Part shown: piece by piece, positions 25,918-34,972 of the stretch
Position numbering within the stretch: the stretch's first letter is position 1
Layout of the letters: every line of letters starts with the position of its first letter
Source of the DNA: Truepera sp965215315
GTDB lineage: Bacteria > Deinococcota > Deinococci > Deinococcales > Trueperaceae
NCBI GenBank assembly: GCA_965215315.1
Contig: CBDCDB010000008.1
Location: 1,550,001 to 1,614,000 of the forward strand
DNA length: 64,000 nt
Direction of reading: 5' to 3'
Notes under the pieces: generated by a model
Databases searched by the model: none
What the model was told of the DNA's origin: nothing
What the model saw: only the letters and a program-made list of their open reading frames with translations
Position numbers and translations under genes: made by a program

Positions 25918-26594
25918 CACTTTTAGTTACAGCGACGGGGCTCGAGGCCGCCCCTCTTAAAGAAGCTTTGCTCTGGCACCCTCTCCCCTCTTTTTACGGC
26001 GAACTTTTCAAGCTACCTGAACAAGACATTTACCTCGCGCATCTGGGCGTCGCCAAGGTCAATACGGCGGCGGGTTTGGCGCTGGCGCTGCACACCTTGA
26101 AGCCAGACAGAGTTATTCAGTTCGGTATCGGCGGGGCGTTTGCTGAAGCGGGGCTCGAGCTGGGACAAGTTGCCGCAGCGACGCAAGAGACACATCTCGA
26201 TACAGGAGTTCAATTAGAACACGACTGGCAAGGTATGGAGACCTTAGGGTTTCCTTTACTAGGGGACTACTACAACACCTTGCCAACTGACGCTGAGCTG
26301 ACTCAAACGTTGATCACGCTTACGGGGGCGACGCCTGGTGTGTTCGGCACATCTGAAACGGTGACCGGAAACCGGGCAGGGGCCTCCGCACTTTATGAGC
26401 GGTTTGAGGTCGCCGTAGAGTCAATGGAAGGAGCCGCCGCCGCGCAGGTTTGTATTGCGCTGGGCGTTCCTTTTGCCGAGTTGCGCGGTATCAGCAACAT
26501 GGTTGGGGAGCGAGATAAAGCGCGTTGGGATATCGGCGGGGCTGTGAAAGCAGTCAATTGGGCTGTGCTGGACTACTTGCAAGTAACGCGCTAG
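25908..26594 (+). CDS. mqnB: Futalosine hydrolase (MqnB)
   Basis: Nucleoside-phosphorylase-fold hydrolase of 228 residues that splits futalosine to hypoxanthine and dehypoxanthine futalosine in the alternative menaquinone pathway. Motifs are VTATGLEAAPLKE, LGVAKVNTAAGLALAL, QFGIGGAF, VESMEGAAAAQV (catalytic region) and RGISNMVG. The start is GTG 25908, inside the end of the preceding gene. The futalosine route is the one used by Thermus and Deinococcus relatives. Confidence 0.9.
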   Translation: MAVTLLVTATGLEAAPLKEALLWHPLPSFYGELFKLPEQDIYLAHLGVAKVNTAAGLALALHTLKPDRVIQFGIGGAFAEAGLELGQVAAATQETHLDTGVQLEHDWQGMETLGFPLLGDYYNTLPTDAELTQTLITLTGATPGVFGTSETVTGNRAGASALYERFEVAVESMEGAAAAQVCIALGVPFAELRGISNMVGERDKARWDIGGAVKAVNWAVLDYLQVTR

Positions 26595-26656
26595 GCATCT
26601 AGAGTGCTTCTTTCTTTACATGTGAGCTTGTCCAATCCTTGCTATATTTCTATGAC

Positions 26657-28423
26657 ATGGAAACTTCTCCCAAAACAGAGTCGCTTACCCAGCTTGTCCA
26701 AGAAGTCGAAAAAAGTGTTGTGGCGCTTCCAGAATTTCAGAGGGATTTCGTTTGGGAAATAGGTAAGAGTTACGATCTATTCGACAGTTTGGTAAAAGGT
26801 ATATTCGTCGGTTCAATTATCTACGGTAAACCCGCATTTGGTATTACGGTCAGAGAATTAGATAAACGTCCAAGACGAGGTAAAGGTAGCCGCGCAAAGC
26901 TTTCTGTCATTTCGTTTACTGAAGAGCAGGTAAAGCAAAAAGCAAACGTTGATAATTTCCGGCTGATCCTTGATGGGCAGCAGCGAGTTACTTCAATAGT
27001 AAGAGCTCTTAAAGGCATAGACAATGTTTGGTTTATCTGTAAAACGCAGCAAGAACTGTTAGAAGAGTTTGGCAATAACAATCACGATGAGCTCGGCCTA
27101 GAATCGTTACTTTATCAATTCGCTGGGGATCAAAGACCTGACCGTCTCTCGATTAACTTGGCTAACGTCTACGCAACCGTAGAAAAAACTTTTCGAGAGA
27201 GCAAAATTAAAGAGGAGCACTTTGAGGTTCTAGACCATACGAAGAATCCAGACATTGATTCTGAACAAGAATTCGATATCTACCTGAGTATACAAAACAA
27301 ACTGGCAGACTTTTTCAAAGCGGAAACTTTGCTTTCGTACTACCTTCTCAATACCAACTCAGAAAAGTTTGCGCTCTTTTTCGAGAGAAGCAACAGCAAG
27401 GGCATACAACTTAATTTCATTGATGTACTTGCGGCCAAGCTTTACATCGGGTTCAATTTGCGCGAGAAGATCAACGAGTTTGAAGAAGAGCATAAAAACT
27501 ACCAACTTAGCCGCGAAGCAATAGTTCGTGCTATAGCTTTTTTAGAAGGTTCGGGTAAGGTGGATCGAGGTTACATTCTCAAAACACTTGATCATAGACA
27601 TTTTGATCGCTATTGGGACGACGTAACAGCACACTATCGGCGTTGCTTAGATTTCTTATACGACAACCGCTGGATTGTTTCGCAAAATTGGATTCCTTAT
27701 CCTAATATGCTGATCCCGTTGATAGCTTTCCTTAACAGCTTAGGAAGCGACTTTTCACAGATGACGCAAAATCAGCGGGACGATCTAGAAGCATGGTACT
27801 GGTGTTCGATCTTTGCAGAACGCTACTCTGTCAATTCTAATGAAGTAGTCTCTAAAGATTCTAAGTTTTTGGCTAGAATGGCAAAGGGGCAACAATTAGA
27901 TGATCGCGCATTGATTTATGAACTAAGACCTAAGATAGAACGAGCCGACGATCTTCTCTCTGTTACTCAAAAGGGCAGTGCGCTCTACAAAGGCACGCTC
28001 AACTTCATCAACTACAAGACAGACGGTCTTAAAGATTGGAAGAATACAAGCCGCTTATCCTTCAATAGTGATATCCATGATCATCATATTTATCCTAAGC
28101 AGTACATCGCTGATTTACACGGCAAAGACTCGGTAGAAAGCGGGCTCGTTGACTCAGTTGTCAATCGTACACTCATTCCGAAAATTACGAATATCAAAAT
28201 TGGCAAGAAGAGCCCTTCGGATTATATGAAGCAGCTTCAGAAGGATAATAGCAACCTTTCTCGTAGTTTGGAGAGCCATCTTATACCACACTCTGAGGGA
28301 TTGTTATCAGGAGACATGGATCAAAAGTTCCCTGAGTTTATGGAAGAGAGATCAGAAAAAATCTTTTCTCTCATAAAAGCTGATGTTATAGAAAAGTATG
28401 AAGCTCTTAGAAAAAATCCGTAA
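26657..28423 (+). CDS. DUF262/DUF1524 nuclease (GmrSD-like), AT-rich
   Basis: Protein of 588 residues. The N-terminal DUF262 (ParB/sulfiredoxin-like) domain has ALPEFQRDFVWE and FRLILDGQQRVTSIVRAL. The C-terminal His-Me finger (DUF1524) domain has DIHDHHIYPKQY followed by VNRTLIPKITNIKIG. Known relatives are GmrSD-type modification-dependent restriction enzymes that cut phage DNA with modified cytosines, in which DUF262 binds nucleotide. Start ATG 26657 lies eight bases after TATATT. The gene is AT-rich, contains no CTCGAG hexamer, and stands alone between mqnB and an MFS gene, consistent with recent transfer. Defence is an inference. Confidence 0.88.
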   Translation: METSPKTESLTQLVQEVEKSVVALPEFQRDFVWEIGKSYDLFDSLVKGIFVGSIIYGKPAFGITVRELDKRPRRGKGSRAKLSVISFTEEQVKQKANVDNFRLILDGQQRVTSIVRALKGIDNVWFICKTQQELLEEFGNNNHDELGLESLLYQFAGDQRPDRLSINLANVYATVEKTFRESKIKEEHFEVLDHTKNPDIDSEQEFDIYLSIQNKLADFFKAETLLSYYLLNTNSEKFALFFERSNSKGIQLNFIDVLAAKLYIGFNLREKINEFEEEHKNYQLSREAIVRAIAFLEGSGKVDRGYILKTLDHRHFDRYWDDVTAHYRRCLDFLYDNRWIVSQNWIPYPNMLIPLIAFLNSLGSDFSQMTQNQRDDLEAWYWCSIFAERYSVNSNEVVSKDSKFLARMAKGQQLDDRALIYELRPKIERADDLLSVTQKGSALYKGTLNFINYKTDGLKDWKNTSRLSFNSDIHDHHIYPKQYIADLHGKDSVESGLVDSVVNRTLIPKITNIKIGKKSPSDYMKQLQKDNSNLSRSLESHLIPHSEGLLSGDMDQKFPEFMEERSEKIFSLIKADVIEKYEALRKNP

Positions 28424-28488
28424 CGCGCAATATCAAAGTTTCAAGCAAATTTATAAAAAGCGTGCAAAACCCCCTTAAGAATCATGTG

Positions 28489-29688
28489 CTAAAGCTCTGA
28501 ACGCTGATTTTTCCTAAGCACCCAAAACGCCAGCACCGCCCCCGGTAACAAACTCAAGAAGCTCAGCTGCATCGCCGCCGTCAGCCCTAAGTGCTGCTGC
28601 ACCCAGCCGATGCCGATATAGAGTACCCCGGCGCAGCCCCAGGTAAAGCCCATCATCATCCCCGAGGCCGTCCCAACCGCGTGCGGCGCGAGGTCTTGCG
28701 CCGCGACGACCATCAGCGGCAACCCGGCGTTGACGAGGACGCCTGCGAGGACGACGAAGACGAAGTAAAGCGCCGACCCTGCCGGAACCCAGAAGATGCC
28801 ATAGAAAAGAGGTAGCGCCAAAAGCATCGTTCCGGTAATTAAAATCTGCGAGCTGACGTGTCGCCCAAGAATACCCGCCAAAATGCCGCCGGTGCCTGCC
28901 GCGAGTGAAAAGGCGAGCAGCGTTATGCTGATAAGCGAGCTGTCTCTCGAGGCCCCCTGTGACACCAGATAAAGCGGCACAGCATTGGTAAAGGTCACAT
29001 ATGAAACGCTCCGCAGGATGCCCGAAACGCACAGCACCCCGACCGGCCCACGGAAAAGGTCTATATCAAAAAGTCGTGGGTTGACCGTTCGGTCTATTTT
29101 GGGCTGAGCCGGAATCAAAAAATACATCGCAATCCCCAAGAGAACGCCCGGAATCATTAGCAGAGGGCTGAACTGTAACCCGACTGTCCTTGCCAGTAGC
29201 AAAATAATTGACGGCCCGAGCGCCAAGCCGAGCGTTCCACCGGCACTAAAGAGGCTGACGGTAAGCGCCTTGTTTTTGCCGCCCGCCGCCCTCGCCATAC
29301 TCGTCCCCGAAGGGTGAAACGCCGCTGAACCGAGGCCACCGGCGAAGAGCAAGACGAAGAGTAGCGCAGCGTCCGGGACGACGCCCATCAGACTCAGCAG
29401 CGACGAACTCGTGATGATGCCGAGTGCCCCGACGAGCCGCCGTCCGAACCTATCCGCGAGCGAACCGAAAAAGGGTTGCAACACCGACGACGAAAACGAC
29501 AACGTAGCGACCAGAAGCGCCAGCGTCGCCTCAGTCAAACCGAAGCGAAGTTGGAAGGTCGGTAGTAGCGCCGCCAACATACTGCTAAACGCGTCGTTGG
29601 TGGCGTGAACGGCGATGAGCAGCGTTGAGAGGCCCGCCCCAGTTAGGGCAATACGGTTAGAAACAGGTTTAGAAGCAGAGGTCGCCAT
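28489..29688 (-). CDS. MFS transporter, fosmidomycin-resistance (Fsr)-like
   Basis: Twelve-helix exporter of about 399 residues. HATNDAFSSMLAALLPTFQLRFGLT (helix 1 region), LQPFFGSLADRFGRR (MFS motif A) and GLGSAAFHPSGTSMARAAGG are the marks of the Fsr branch. The substrate is unknown. I chose ATG 29688 (MATSASK), which follows TAAACT by seven bases, over an upstream ATG at 29709 that would lie before the promoter. Confidence 0.88.
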   Translation of the reverse strand: MATSASKPVSNRIALTGAGLSTLLIAVHATNDAFSSMLAALLPTFQLRFGLTEATLALLVATLSFSSSVLQPFFGSLADRFGRRLVGALGIITSSSLLSLMGVVPDAALLFVLLFAGGLGSAAFHPSGTSMARAAGGKNKALTVSLFSAGGTLGLALGPSIILLLARTVGLQFSPLLMIPGVLLGIAMYFLIPAQPKIDRTVNPRLFDIDLFRGPVGVLCVSGILRSVSYVTFTNAVPLYLVSQGASRDSSLISITLLAFSLAAGTGGILAGILGRHVSSQILITGTMLLALPLFYGIFWVPAGSALYFVFVVLAGVLVNAGLPLMVVAAQDLAPHAVGTASGMMMGFTWGCAGVLYIGIGWVQQHLGLTAAMQLSFLSLLPGAVLAFWVLRKNQRSEL

Positions 29689-29695
29689 ATATGTG

Positions 29696-29701
29696 AGTTT
29701 A
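29696..29701 (-). promoter_or_regulatory. -10 box of leaderless MFS gene
   Basis: TAAACT on the minus strand, seven bases before ATG 29688. It decides between two possible start codons. Confidence 0.55.
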
Positions 29702-29733
29702 CGCCTCATCAGTAATGCGTCTCCAGCCCCTTG

Positions 29734-31305
29734 TTACTCGAGGCTCACAGCTCCCTCCGGGCGACGGCTCGGCGTCACGTAAACGGTTTTTTGCTGACTG
29801 AAGTTTACGGCTCCCGGCGCAGCGCCCTTGACCTTCCAGACGTTCTTTTTGAGCGTATAGTCCACCGGTACGTTGTCGGACATCCCGGCTTTGGAATAAG
29901 CGGCGGCGAGCTGCGCGGCAAAGAGTACCGTTTCAAACGGCACTTCGCGGTTTTCAGCCTTCACAATCACGTGTGAACCGGGGTAGCCCTGCGCGTGCAG
30001 CCAGACGTCGCGGCTTTTGGCCACCTTAAAGGTCAGTTCGTCGTTGCCGCGAGAGCTGCGGCCCACCCACACGTCGAACCCCTGCGGGCTGGTGTAGCGC
30101 GTTCCCGGCGCGGCGCGTCCCTGAGGTTTGGTTTCATTGACGTAGGTTTGACTGAGCGTTTTGATTTCAGCGTCGGACAAGCTCGGAAGACGCGCCAATA
30201 ATTCTGTCAGTTCGGCAAGGTCGGCCTCGAGACCCGCTTCACGGGCCGCAGCGCCCTCGAGCCGCCCCTCCCGCTTTTTGGCCTTTTCATATAAGGCTTG
30301 GGCGTTTTCAACCGCGTTTAGGCGTATGTTCAGCGTAATTTCTCGCGGTTCGCCCGTAAAATCCGTCAGCACAGCCCTTACAGCGTGGGCGGAAACCTCT
30401 TTGGGGTACGCCATCAGCAAGTCGGCGTCGCTGCGTAAAGTATCGGCCTCTAAAGCGGACTCTAAGGTTCTCGAGAGGTCGTCCAAACGTTTTTGAGCGA
30501 GTCCAAGGCGTTTCTCGAGGGCGCTCCGCAAACGCTGAATCCTCGCCTCTTGCGCTTCGGCTTCGCGGAGGGCGCTCAGGTCGGCGCGTCCGCCAATTTC
30601 ATCTAAAACGGCGCTCGGTACGTCACCGATACGTTTTACGGCGGCAGCAGCTCTTCTTGCAGTCGCTTCGTCTAGCACAGCATTACGCGGCATACCGACG
30701 AGTTGTGCGGCGGCGGCGGTCAGCTGTGGCCCGAGGCCGTCGAGCAAATCCCGTAATTCCGAGAGTTTACGGCCTGTTAAGAGTTCAGTTAGTTCGGCTT
30801 CAGACAGCGTGCGCGGGTCGCGCTTGTCGTAAGGGGGCGGCGGGGTGTAACGGAGTCCGGCCCGTACTTCGCGAAAACGGTTGATGGTGCTCGTTACTTC
30901 TCTAGCCGCGCCCAAAATGATGCCATCCTCGTCCAATAAAATTAGGTTGCAGTTGCGCCCAGTTAGCTCGGCAATCAGCACGACGCCGGGGGTTTCGACA
31001 AATCCCTGACTGGGCGCAAAGGTCAACCGAAATACCCGGTCGAGCTTGACCTGTTCGGCTGTGAGCAGGTCGCCGGCAGCCCGCGCCACCAGCAAATCCT
31101 GAAAGCCGGTATACGTCCGGCCAAAACTCGGCACCTTGTCCCGGTACGAGACCTGCGCGTTCGGCGGGCGGTTGTAAAACCATAATCCGCCTTTTTTAAG
31201 CGGCAGCACAAAGGTATAAGGGTCGGAAAACCGCCAGCTCAGGCGGGTGCTCGGCAGCAGTGGGGTGACGCGCCGGAGCTGTTCGGCGATGAGAAGACCT
31301 TCCAT
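29734..31305 (-). CDS. rqcH: RqcH/NFACT family ribosome quality control protein
   Basis: Protein of 523 residues that binds stalled 50S subunits and recruits tRNA-Ala to add C-terminal alanine tails, marking broken nascent chains. The NFACT-N domain includes the DR motif in KLDRVFRLTF. A long coiled coil spans about 255-370, and the C-terminal NFACT-R (DUF814) domain has DVWLHAQGYPGSHVIVK and AAYSKAGMSDNVPVDYT. It was formerly annotated as fibronectin-binding protein. ATG 31305 follows TAGACT by six bases. Confidence 0.93.
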   Translation of the reverse strand: MEGLLIAEQLRRVTPLLPSTRLSWRFSDPYTFVLPLKKGGLWFYNRPPNAQVSYRDKVPSFGRTYTGFQDLLVARAAGDLLTAEQVKLDRVFRLTFAPSQGFVETPGVVLIAELTGRNCNLILLDEDGIILGAAREVTSTINRFREVRAGLRYTPPPPYDKRDPRTLSEAELTELLTGRKLSELRDLLDGLGPQLTAAAAQLVGMPRNAVLDEATARRAAAAVKRIGDVPSAVLDEIGGRADLSALREAEAQEARIQRLRSALEKRLGLAQKRLDDLSRTLESALEADTLRSDADLLMAYPKEVSAHAVRAVLTDFTGEPREITLNIRLNAVENAQALYEKAKKREGRLEGAAAREAGLEADLAELTELLARLPSLSDAEIKTLSQTYVNETKPQGRAAPGTRYTSPQGFDVWVGRSSRGNDELTFKVAKSRDVWLHAQGYPGSHVIVKAENREVPFETVLFAAQLAAAYSKAGMSDNVPVDYTLKKNVWKVKGAAPGAVNFSQQKTVYVTPSRRPEGAVSLE

Positions 31306-31311
31306 CCCTAC

Positions 31312-31317
31312 AGTCTA
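31312..31317 (-). promoter_or_regulatory. -10 box of leaderless rqcH transcript
   Basis: TAGACT on the minus strand, six bases before ATG 31305; no Shine-Dalgarno site is present. Confidence 0.6.
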
Positions 31318-31357
31318 CGGTGCGCTGCGTGGTCTCAGCAGGATTAGCAGACGAGCG

Positions 31358-31945
31358 TTACGAGGTGTGCAGCTCGGTGACGACCGGGGGGCCGACCTCG
31401 AGCCCCCAAAACGTTACCTGGAAGCCTGAACGTTTCGGCGAGCAGCACATTACTCCAACTTGCACTTTTACGGCGTCGGTCAGTGCGGCAAGGCGCAGCA
31501 TCGTGTAGCTTGCCCCGCCATTTAGCGACGCGTGTACTAGCACCGCGCCACCCAAGCGGGTCAGCCGCAGCTTGATTTCAGCGGGCGGAGTGGTAAGCGG
31601 CAGCACCGACCAGTCCGAAACACCCCGCGTCACGACGACGCTAAGATGCTGTTGTCCGTCGGTATATTCAATCCCCGCTTTAAGCCAAGTTTCGGCGTCC
31701 AAGCGGATCATCATCCCAGCTTGGTCATAGAGTTCGGTGTAGTCGCCCGCAAACGAAACTTCCGCGCTAAAGTCACCCGATACTTCGGTGAAGCCGAAAT
31801 GTCCGTCGTCATGCACGAAGCCGTAAAACGTTTCACGCCAAAAGTCAGTCTGGTCGCCGGTTTTTACGGTGAGGACGCCGTCTTTTACGGCGGTGCTTAG
31901 GGGCGGGTTGTACCACTGTAGTTGGTCTAAGGGGACGGGGTTCAT
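31358..31945 (-). CDS. DUF1349 domain protein (concanavalin-like fold)
   Basis: Protein of 195 residues, beta-rich, with WRETFYGFVHDDGHFGF, AGMMIRLDAETWLKAGIEYTDG and VGVMCCSPKRSGFQVTFW, the pattern of the DUF1349 family. These are jelly-roll proteins annotated loosely as regulation-of-enolase proteins; the function is unknown and a carbohydrate ligand is plausible. I chose ATG 31945 (MNPVPLDQLQWYNPP). The frame runs on to 32044 but would cross the divergent promoter region. Confidence 0.82.
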   Translation of the reverse strand: MNPVPLDQLQWYNPPLSTAVKDGVLTVKTGDQTDFWRETFYGFVHDDGHFGFTEVSGDFSAEVSFAGDYTELYDQAGMMIRLDAETWLKAGIEYTDGQQHLSVVVTRGVSDWSVLPLTTPPAEIKLRLTRLGGAVLVHASLNGGASYTMLRLAALTDAVKVQVGVMCCSPKRSGFQVTFWGLEVGPPVVTELHTS

Positions 31946-31993
31946 GTAGCTATGATGGCACGTTATGGTGATTCTATAAGGCTCGAGTCCCCT

Positions 31994-31999
31994 TATAAT
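31994..31999 (+). promoter_or_regulatory. -10 box of leaderless small membrane protein gene
   Basis: TATAAT, a perfect consensus, seven bases before GTG 32007. Confidence 0.6.
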
Positions 32000-32006
32000 T
32001 GAGCGG

Positions 32007-32309
32007 GTGAAAGAGCTGAACTGGAAACACATCCTACTTACCACGGCGCTTATCGTGCTGTTCTGGCCTTTTATTGCAACGGCTTATTTAGTCGTTTTAG
32101 GATTCATTCCGTGGATCAACCTTGACTCGATATATATTGGAATTTGCCTCTTGCTGAGCGTTGTGACTCTAGCTCTCGTAATAAACATGATTGCACCAAG
32201 TTCGGAAAAGAAGGTTTTGCATGGTCTTCTGGCTGCAGTTATTGCTGCCCCTATTATATGGTTTTTAGCTTTAGCAGCTCTGAATTACCTATCTTCTTCA
32301 CCCGACTGA
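32007..32309 (+). CDS. Hypothetical small membrane protein
   Basis: Protein of 100 residues with three predicted membrane helices (about 9-31, 40-62 and 72-94) and no recognisable motif. GTG 32007 is placed by the TATAAT seven bases upstream. The 169 bases after it, up to 32478, hold no gene but contain a TATAAT at 32435-32440 that could serve the next gene. Confidence 0.65.
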   Translation: MKELNWKHILLTTALIVLFWPFIATAYLVVLGFIPWINLDSIYIGICLLLSVVTLALVINMIAPSSEKKVLHGLLAAVIAAPIIWFLALAALNYLSSSPD

Positions 32310-32478
32310 AAGTTTATTTGGCAGTTTGGACGAAACGAGACTGTATTCGTGAAGGGTTGATGTTTTTACAGCGAGGCCGGAGCTGGTTAAATTTTATTAT
32401 AGTAGTGCATAATGTTTCAGTTCGCCCCACCGTTTATAATAAAGTTACGAGTCATTTCTAGAACGAACGGAGCCAGTT

Positions 32479-33603
32479 ATGGCCATTAAACGCCCCTCAC
32501 TTACCATCGGTATCGAAGAAGAGTATCAGATTATTGACCCGGAAACGCGCGAGCTGAAGAGTTACATCACGCAGTTTTTAGAGGGCGACCACAGCGTTTT
32601 GCGGACGTTGGAGCTTAAACCCGAACTGCATCAGAGCATGGTTGAGGTCGGGACGAAAGCGTGTACGACGGTGCAGGAGGCAAGGGACGAACTGGTCGAT
32701 TTGCGCCGCCGGGTGTCTGCCTACGCCCGCAAACAGGGCGCACAGATTGCGGCGGCGGGGACGCATCCGTTCTCGAGCTGGCAAAATCAAAAAATCACCC
32801 CCGAAGACCGCTACGCAGGCATCGTGCAGGATATGCAGGACTTGGCGCGGCAGATGCTGATTTTCGGGATGCACGTCCACGTCGCCATCGAAGACCCCGA
32901 ACAGGTGATTGACAGCATGAACGTGCTGCGCTACTTTACGCCGCACATCCTGGCGCTCTCGTCGTCATCACCGATGTGGGAGGGGCGCAACACCGGCCTG
33001 AAAAGCTACCGCAGCGCTATCTTCAAGCGCTTTCCGCGTACCGGTCTACCGGCCGAGTTTGGTTCTTACAGCGAATACACAAACTTTATCGAGGTGCTGG
33101 TGCAAACCGGCAGCATCCCTGACGCCTCAAAAATCTACTGGGACGTTCGCCCGCATCACCGGTATCCGACCCTCGAGTTTCGGATTTGCGATCTTTGCAC
33201 AAACGTGGAAGACGCGATCTGCTGCGCGGCGCTGTTTCAGGCATTAGTCTTGAAGCACTACAAAATGCGGGTGGATAATGTAACCTTCCGGCGGTATCCG
33301 CTGGCGATGGTTGAGGAGAACAAGTGGCGGGCGGTGCGTTACGGGACGAGCGGCAAGCTCATCGACTTCGGGCGGCAAGAGGAGCTTCCGGCGAAGGCAC
33401 TCCTAGAAGAACTCGTGGGGTTTGTCGATGATGTAGTGGACGAACTCGGCAGCCGCAGAGAGGTCGAGCACGTCTTTACGATTTTAGAGCGCGGGACGAG
33501 TGCGGATAGGCAGTTAGAGGTTTTAGAGCGCACCCAAGACCCGAAAGCTGTTGTAGATTTTCTGGTCGCCGAGACCCTGTCCGGCTGCGAGGCGAAGCTT
33601 TAA
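32479..33603 (+). CDS. ybdK: Carboxylate-amine ligase, GCS2 family (YbdK-like)
   Basis: ATP-grasp-like glutamate-cysteine-ligase fold enzyme of 374 residues. Motifs are LTIGIEEEYQIIDPETREL, PELHQSMVEVGT, AAGTHPFSSW, FGMHVHVAIEDPEQ, SSSPMWEGRNTGLKSYRS and LEFRICDLCTN. Relatives have weak glutamate-cysteine ligase activity; the physiological product is uncertain. It may feed a thiol compound, but bacillithiol does not use this enzyme. Start ATG 32479 has CGGAG upstream. Confidence 0.9.
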   Translation: MAIKRPSLTIGIEEEYQIIDPETRELKSYITQFLEGDHSVLRTLELKPELHQSMVEVGTKACTTVQEARDELVDLRRRVSAYARKQGAQIAAAGTHPFSSWQNQKITPEDRYAGIVQDMQDLARQMLIFGMHVHVAIEDPEQVIDSMNVLRYFTPHILALSSSSPMWEGRNTGLKSYRSAIFKRFPRTGLPAEFGSYSEYTNFIEVLVQTGSIPDASKIYWDVRPHHRYPTLEFRICDLCTNVEDAICCAALFQALVLKHYKMRVDNVTFRRYPLAMVEENKWRAVRYGTSGKLIDFGRQEELPAKALLEELVGFVDDVVDELGSRREVEHVFTILERGTSADRQLEVLERTQDPKAVVDFLVAETLSGCEAKL

Positions 33604-33606
33604 GCT
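33601..33606 (+). promoter_or_regulatory. -10 box of leaderless hydrolase gene
   Basis: TAAGCT, made from the stop codon of the preceding gene and the next three bases, seven bases before GTG 33614. Confidence 0.45.
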
Positions 33607-33613
33607 GTAGGGT

Positions 33614-34528
33614 GTGACGGGACTGCCGGTGATAACTCAGCTGAACGAAAATCGGTCGGGCGAAAGCCAGCTGACCGAGCAGCAAGTGACGGTTGACGGC
33701 CTGAAAATCCACTACGTCAGAGGCGGTTACGGTGCGCCTTTACTCTTACTGCACGGGTTTACGGTGGGCTCGAGCCGCCTCACCTACGGCCCCGCGTTTG
33801 GGCCACTATCTGAACATTTCGATGTCATTATGCCCGACCTGCCGGGTTACGGTCACAGCGCGTCACCTGAAACGTTTTACACAACCGCTGAGTATGTGCG
33901 GTTCGTCATCAAATTTTTGGCTGCGCTTGGGTTAGAAAAGGTCAATCTGGTCGGGTTTTCTAAAGGTGGCGCGATTGCGTTGGGGGTCGGGCTCGAGCAC
34001 CCGGAGCACATCCGTAAACTCATGCTGGTGAGCGCGTATTCGCTCAACCACTGGGTCACATTTCCCTTTCTGCCTTATTTTGCCCTCCGTATGCCCTGGC
34101 TGATACGGTTTTTTTGGCGTAGTCTGCGCCGTTACCGGCGGCTTCTGCCGCTCTACCTCAAGCGCGTCATCTTTAGCGACGCTGGAGCCGTCACCGAGCA
34201 GCTTTTAGCCGAGGTACGCGAACCTTTGGCGCAAGAGGGCAGCGAAACCGCCTTTATCGCCTGGTTACGCGGTGAGCTGGGGCTGTTTCACTACGCGACC
34301 GACTACAGCCGCCGCATTACCGAGCTCCGGGTGCCGACGCTTTTTTTGCACGGGACACGCGATTTGGTCGTGCCTGTCCGGGGTGCGCGGCGGGCAGCGA
34401 AGTTGGCCCCGGACGCAGAAATCAAGCTTGTCCGGCGGTGCGGGCACTGGTTGCCACGAGAGGCGACGGGGGCGTTTGTCGAGGCGGTGTCAACGTTTTT
34501 CGGGCTTTATGGGCGCTCGAGCAGGTAG
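33614..34528 (+). CDS. Alpha/beta hydrolase
   Basis: Protein of 304 residues. The oxyanion region is LLLLHGFTVGS, the nucleophile elbow is VGFSKGGAIALG (Ser about 116), the acid is in FLHGTRDLVVP and the catalytic His is in RRCGHWLPREA. A helical cap lies between about 145 and 215 (basic and aromatic, FFWRSLRRYRRLLPLYLKR). Substrate unknown. The start is GTG 33614, or a slightly later codon if the leaderless promoter is not used. Confidence 0.88.
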   Translation: MTGLPVITQLNENRSGESQLTEQQVTVDGLKIHYVRGGYGAPLLLLHGFTVGSSRLTYGPAFGPLSEHFDVIMPDLPGYGHSASPETFYTTAEYVRFVIKFLAALGLEKVNLVGFSKGGAIALGVGLEHPEHIRKLMLVSAYSLNHWVTFPFLPYFALRMPWLIRFFWRSLRRYRRLLPLYLKRVIFSDAGAVTEQLLAEVREPLAQEGSETAFIAWLRGELGLFHYATDYSRRITELRVPTLFLHGTRDLVVPVRGARRAAKLAPDAEIKLVRRCGHWLPREATGAFVEAVSTFFGLYGRSSR

Positions 34529-34531
34529 AGT
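34526..34531 (+). promoter_or_regulatory. -10 box of leaderless DUF6992-like gene
   Basis: TAGAGT, containing the stop codon of the hydrolase, six bases before ATG 34538. Confidence 0.5.
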
Positions 34532-34537
34532 CCAGAG

Positions 34538-34972
34538 ATGACGATTTGGTCTCTTCAAGCCCGTATCAGCCGCCAGCTGCTCGTCTGGAGCGCCTTAAGC
34601 GTCATCGTGGGTGCGCTGCTCCTTTTTCTAACTCCCTTCTGGCGCGGCGTCGGGGTGCAGGGGCTCGTTTGGGGCGTGATTGACGCAGCGATTGCCGGAG
34701 TCGGCCTCTTACAACTTCGGCGCAAACGAGGGAAACCTGACGGAAACCTGCCGAAAACGCTTCAACGTGAAGCGCGTAGCCTGCGCCGTCTGCTCCTCAT
34801 CAACGCAGGTCTTGACGTACTTTACGTGATTGGCGGCGTTCTCGTTTTGATAACCTTTACAACCGAGTTTGCTCACGGTAACGGCGTCGGCATCATCGTA
34901 CAAGGTGGCTTTTTACTGCTATTCGATACGTTCTACGCGCTTCGGGTGCAGCGCAACATGGAGGCGAGATGA
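34538..34972 (+). CDS. Hypothetical four-helix membrane protein
   Basis: Protein of 144 residues with helices at about 14-34, 40-60, 82-106 and 112-134, and a basic cytoplasmic loop between helices 2 and 3 (RRKRGKPDGN). It resembles small membrane proteins labelled DUF6992, but I cannot confirm this. It overlaps the S66 peptidase gene by four bases (ATGA), so the two are co-translated. Confidence 0.7.
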   Translation: MTIWSLQARISRQLLVWSALSVIVGALLLFLTPFWRGVGVQGLVWGVIDAAIAGVGLLQLRRKRGKPDGNLPKTLQREARSLRRLLLINAGLDVLYVIGGVLVLITFTTEFAHGNGVGIIVQGGFLLLFDTFYALRVQRNMEAR

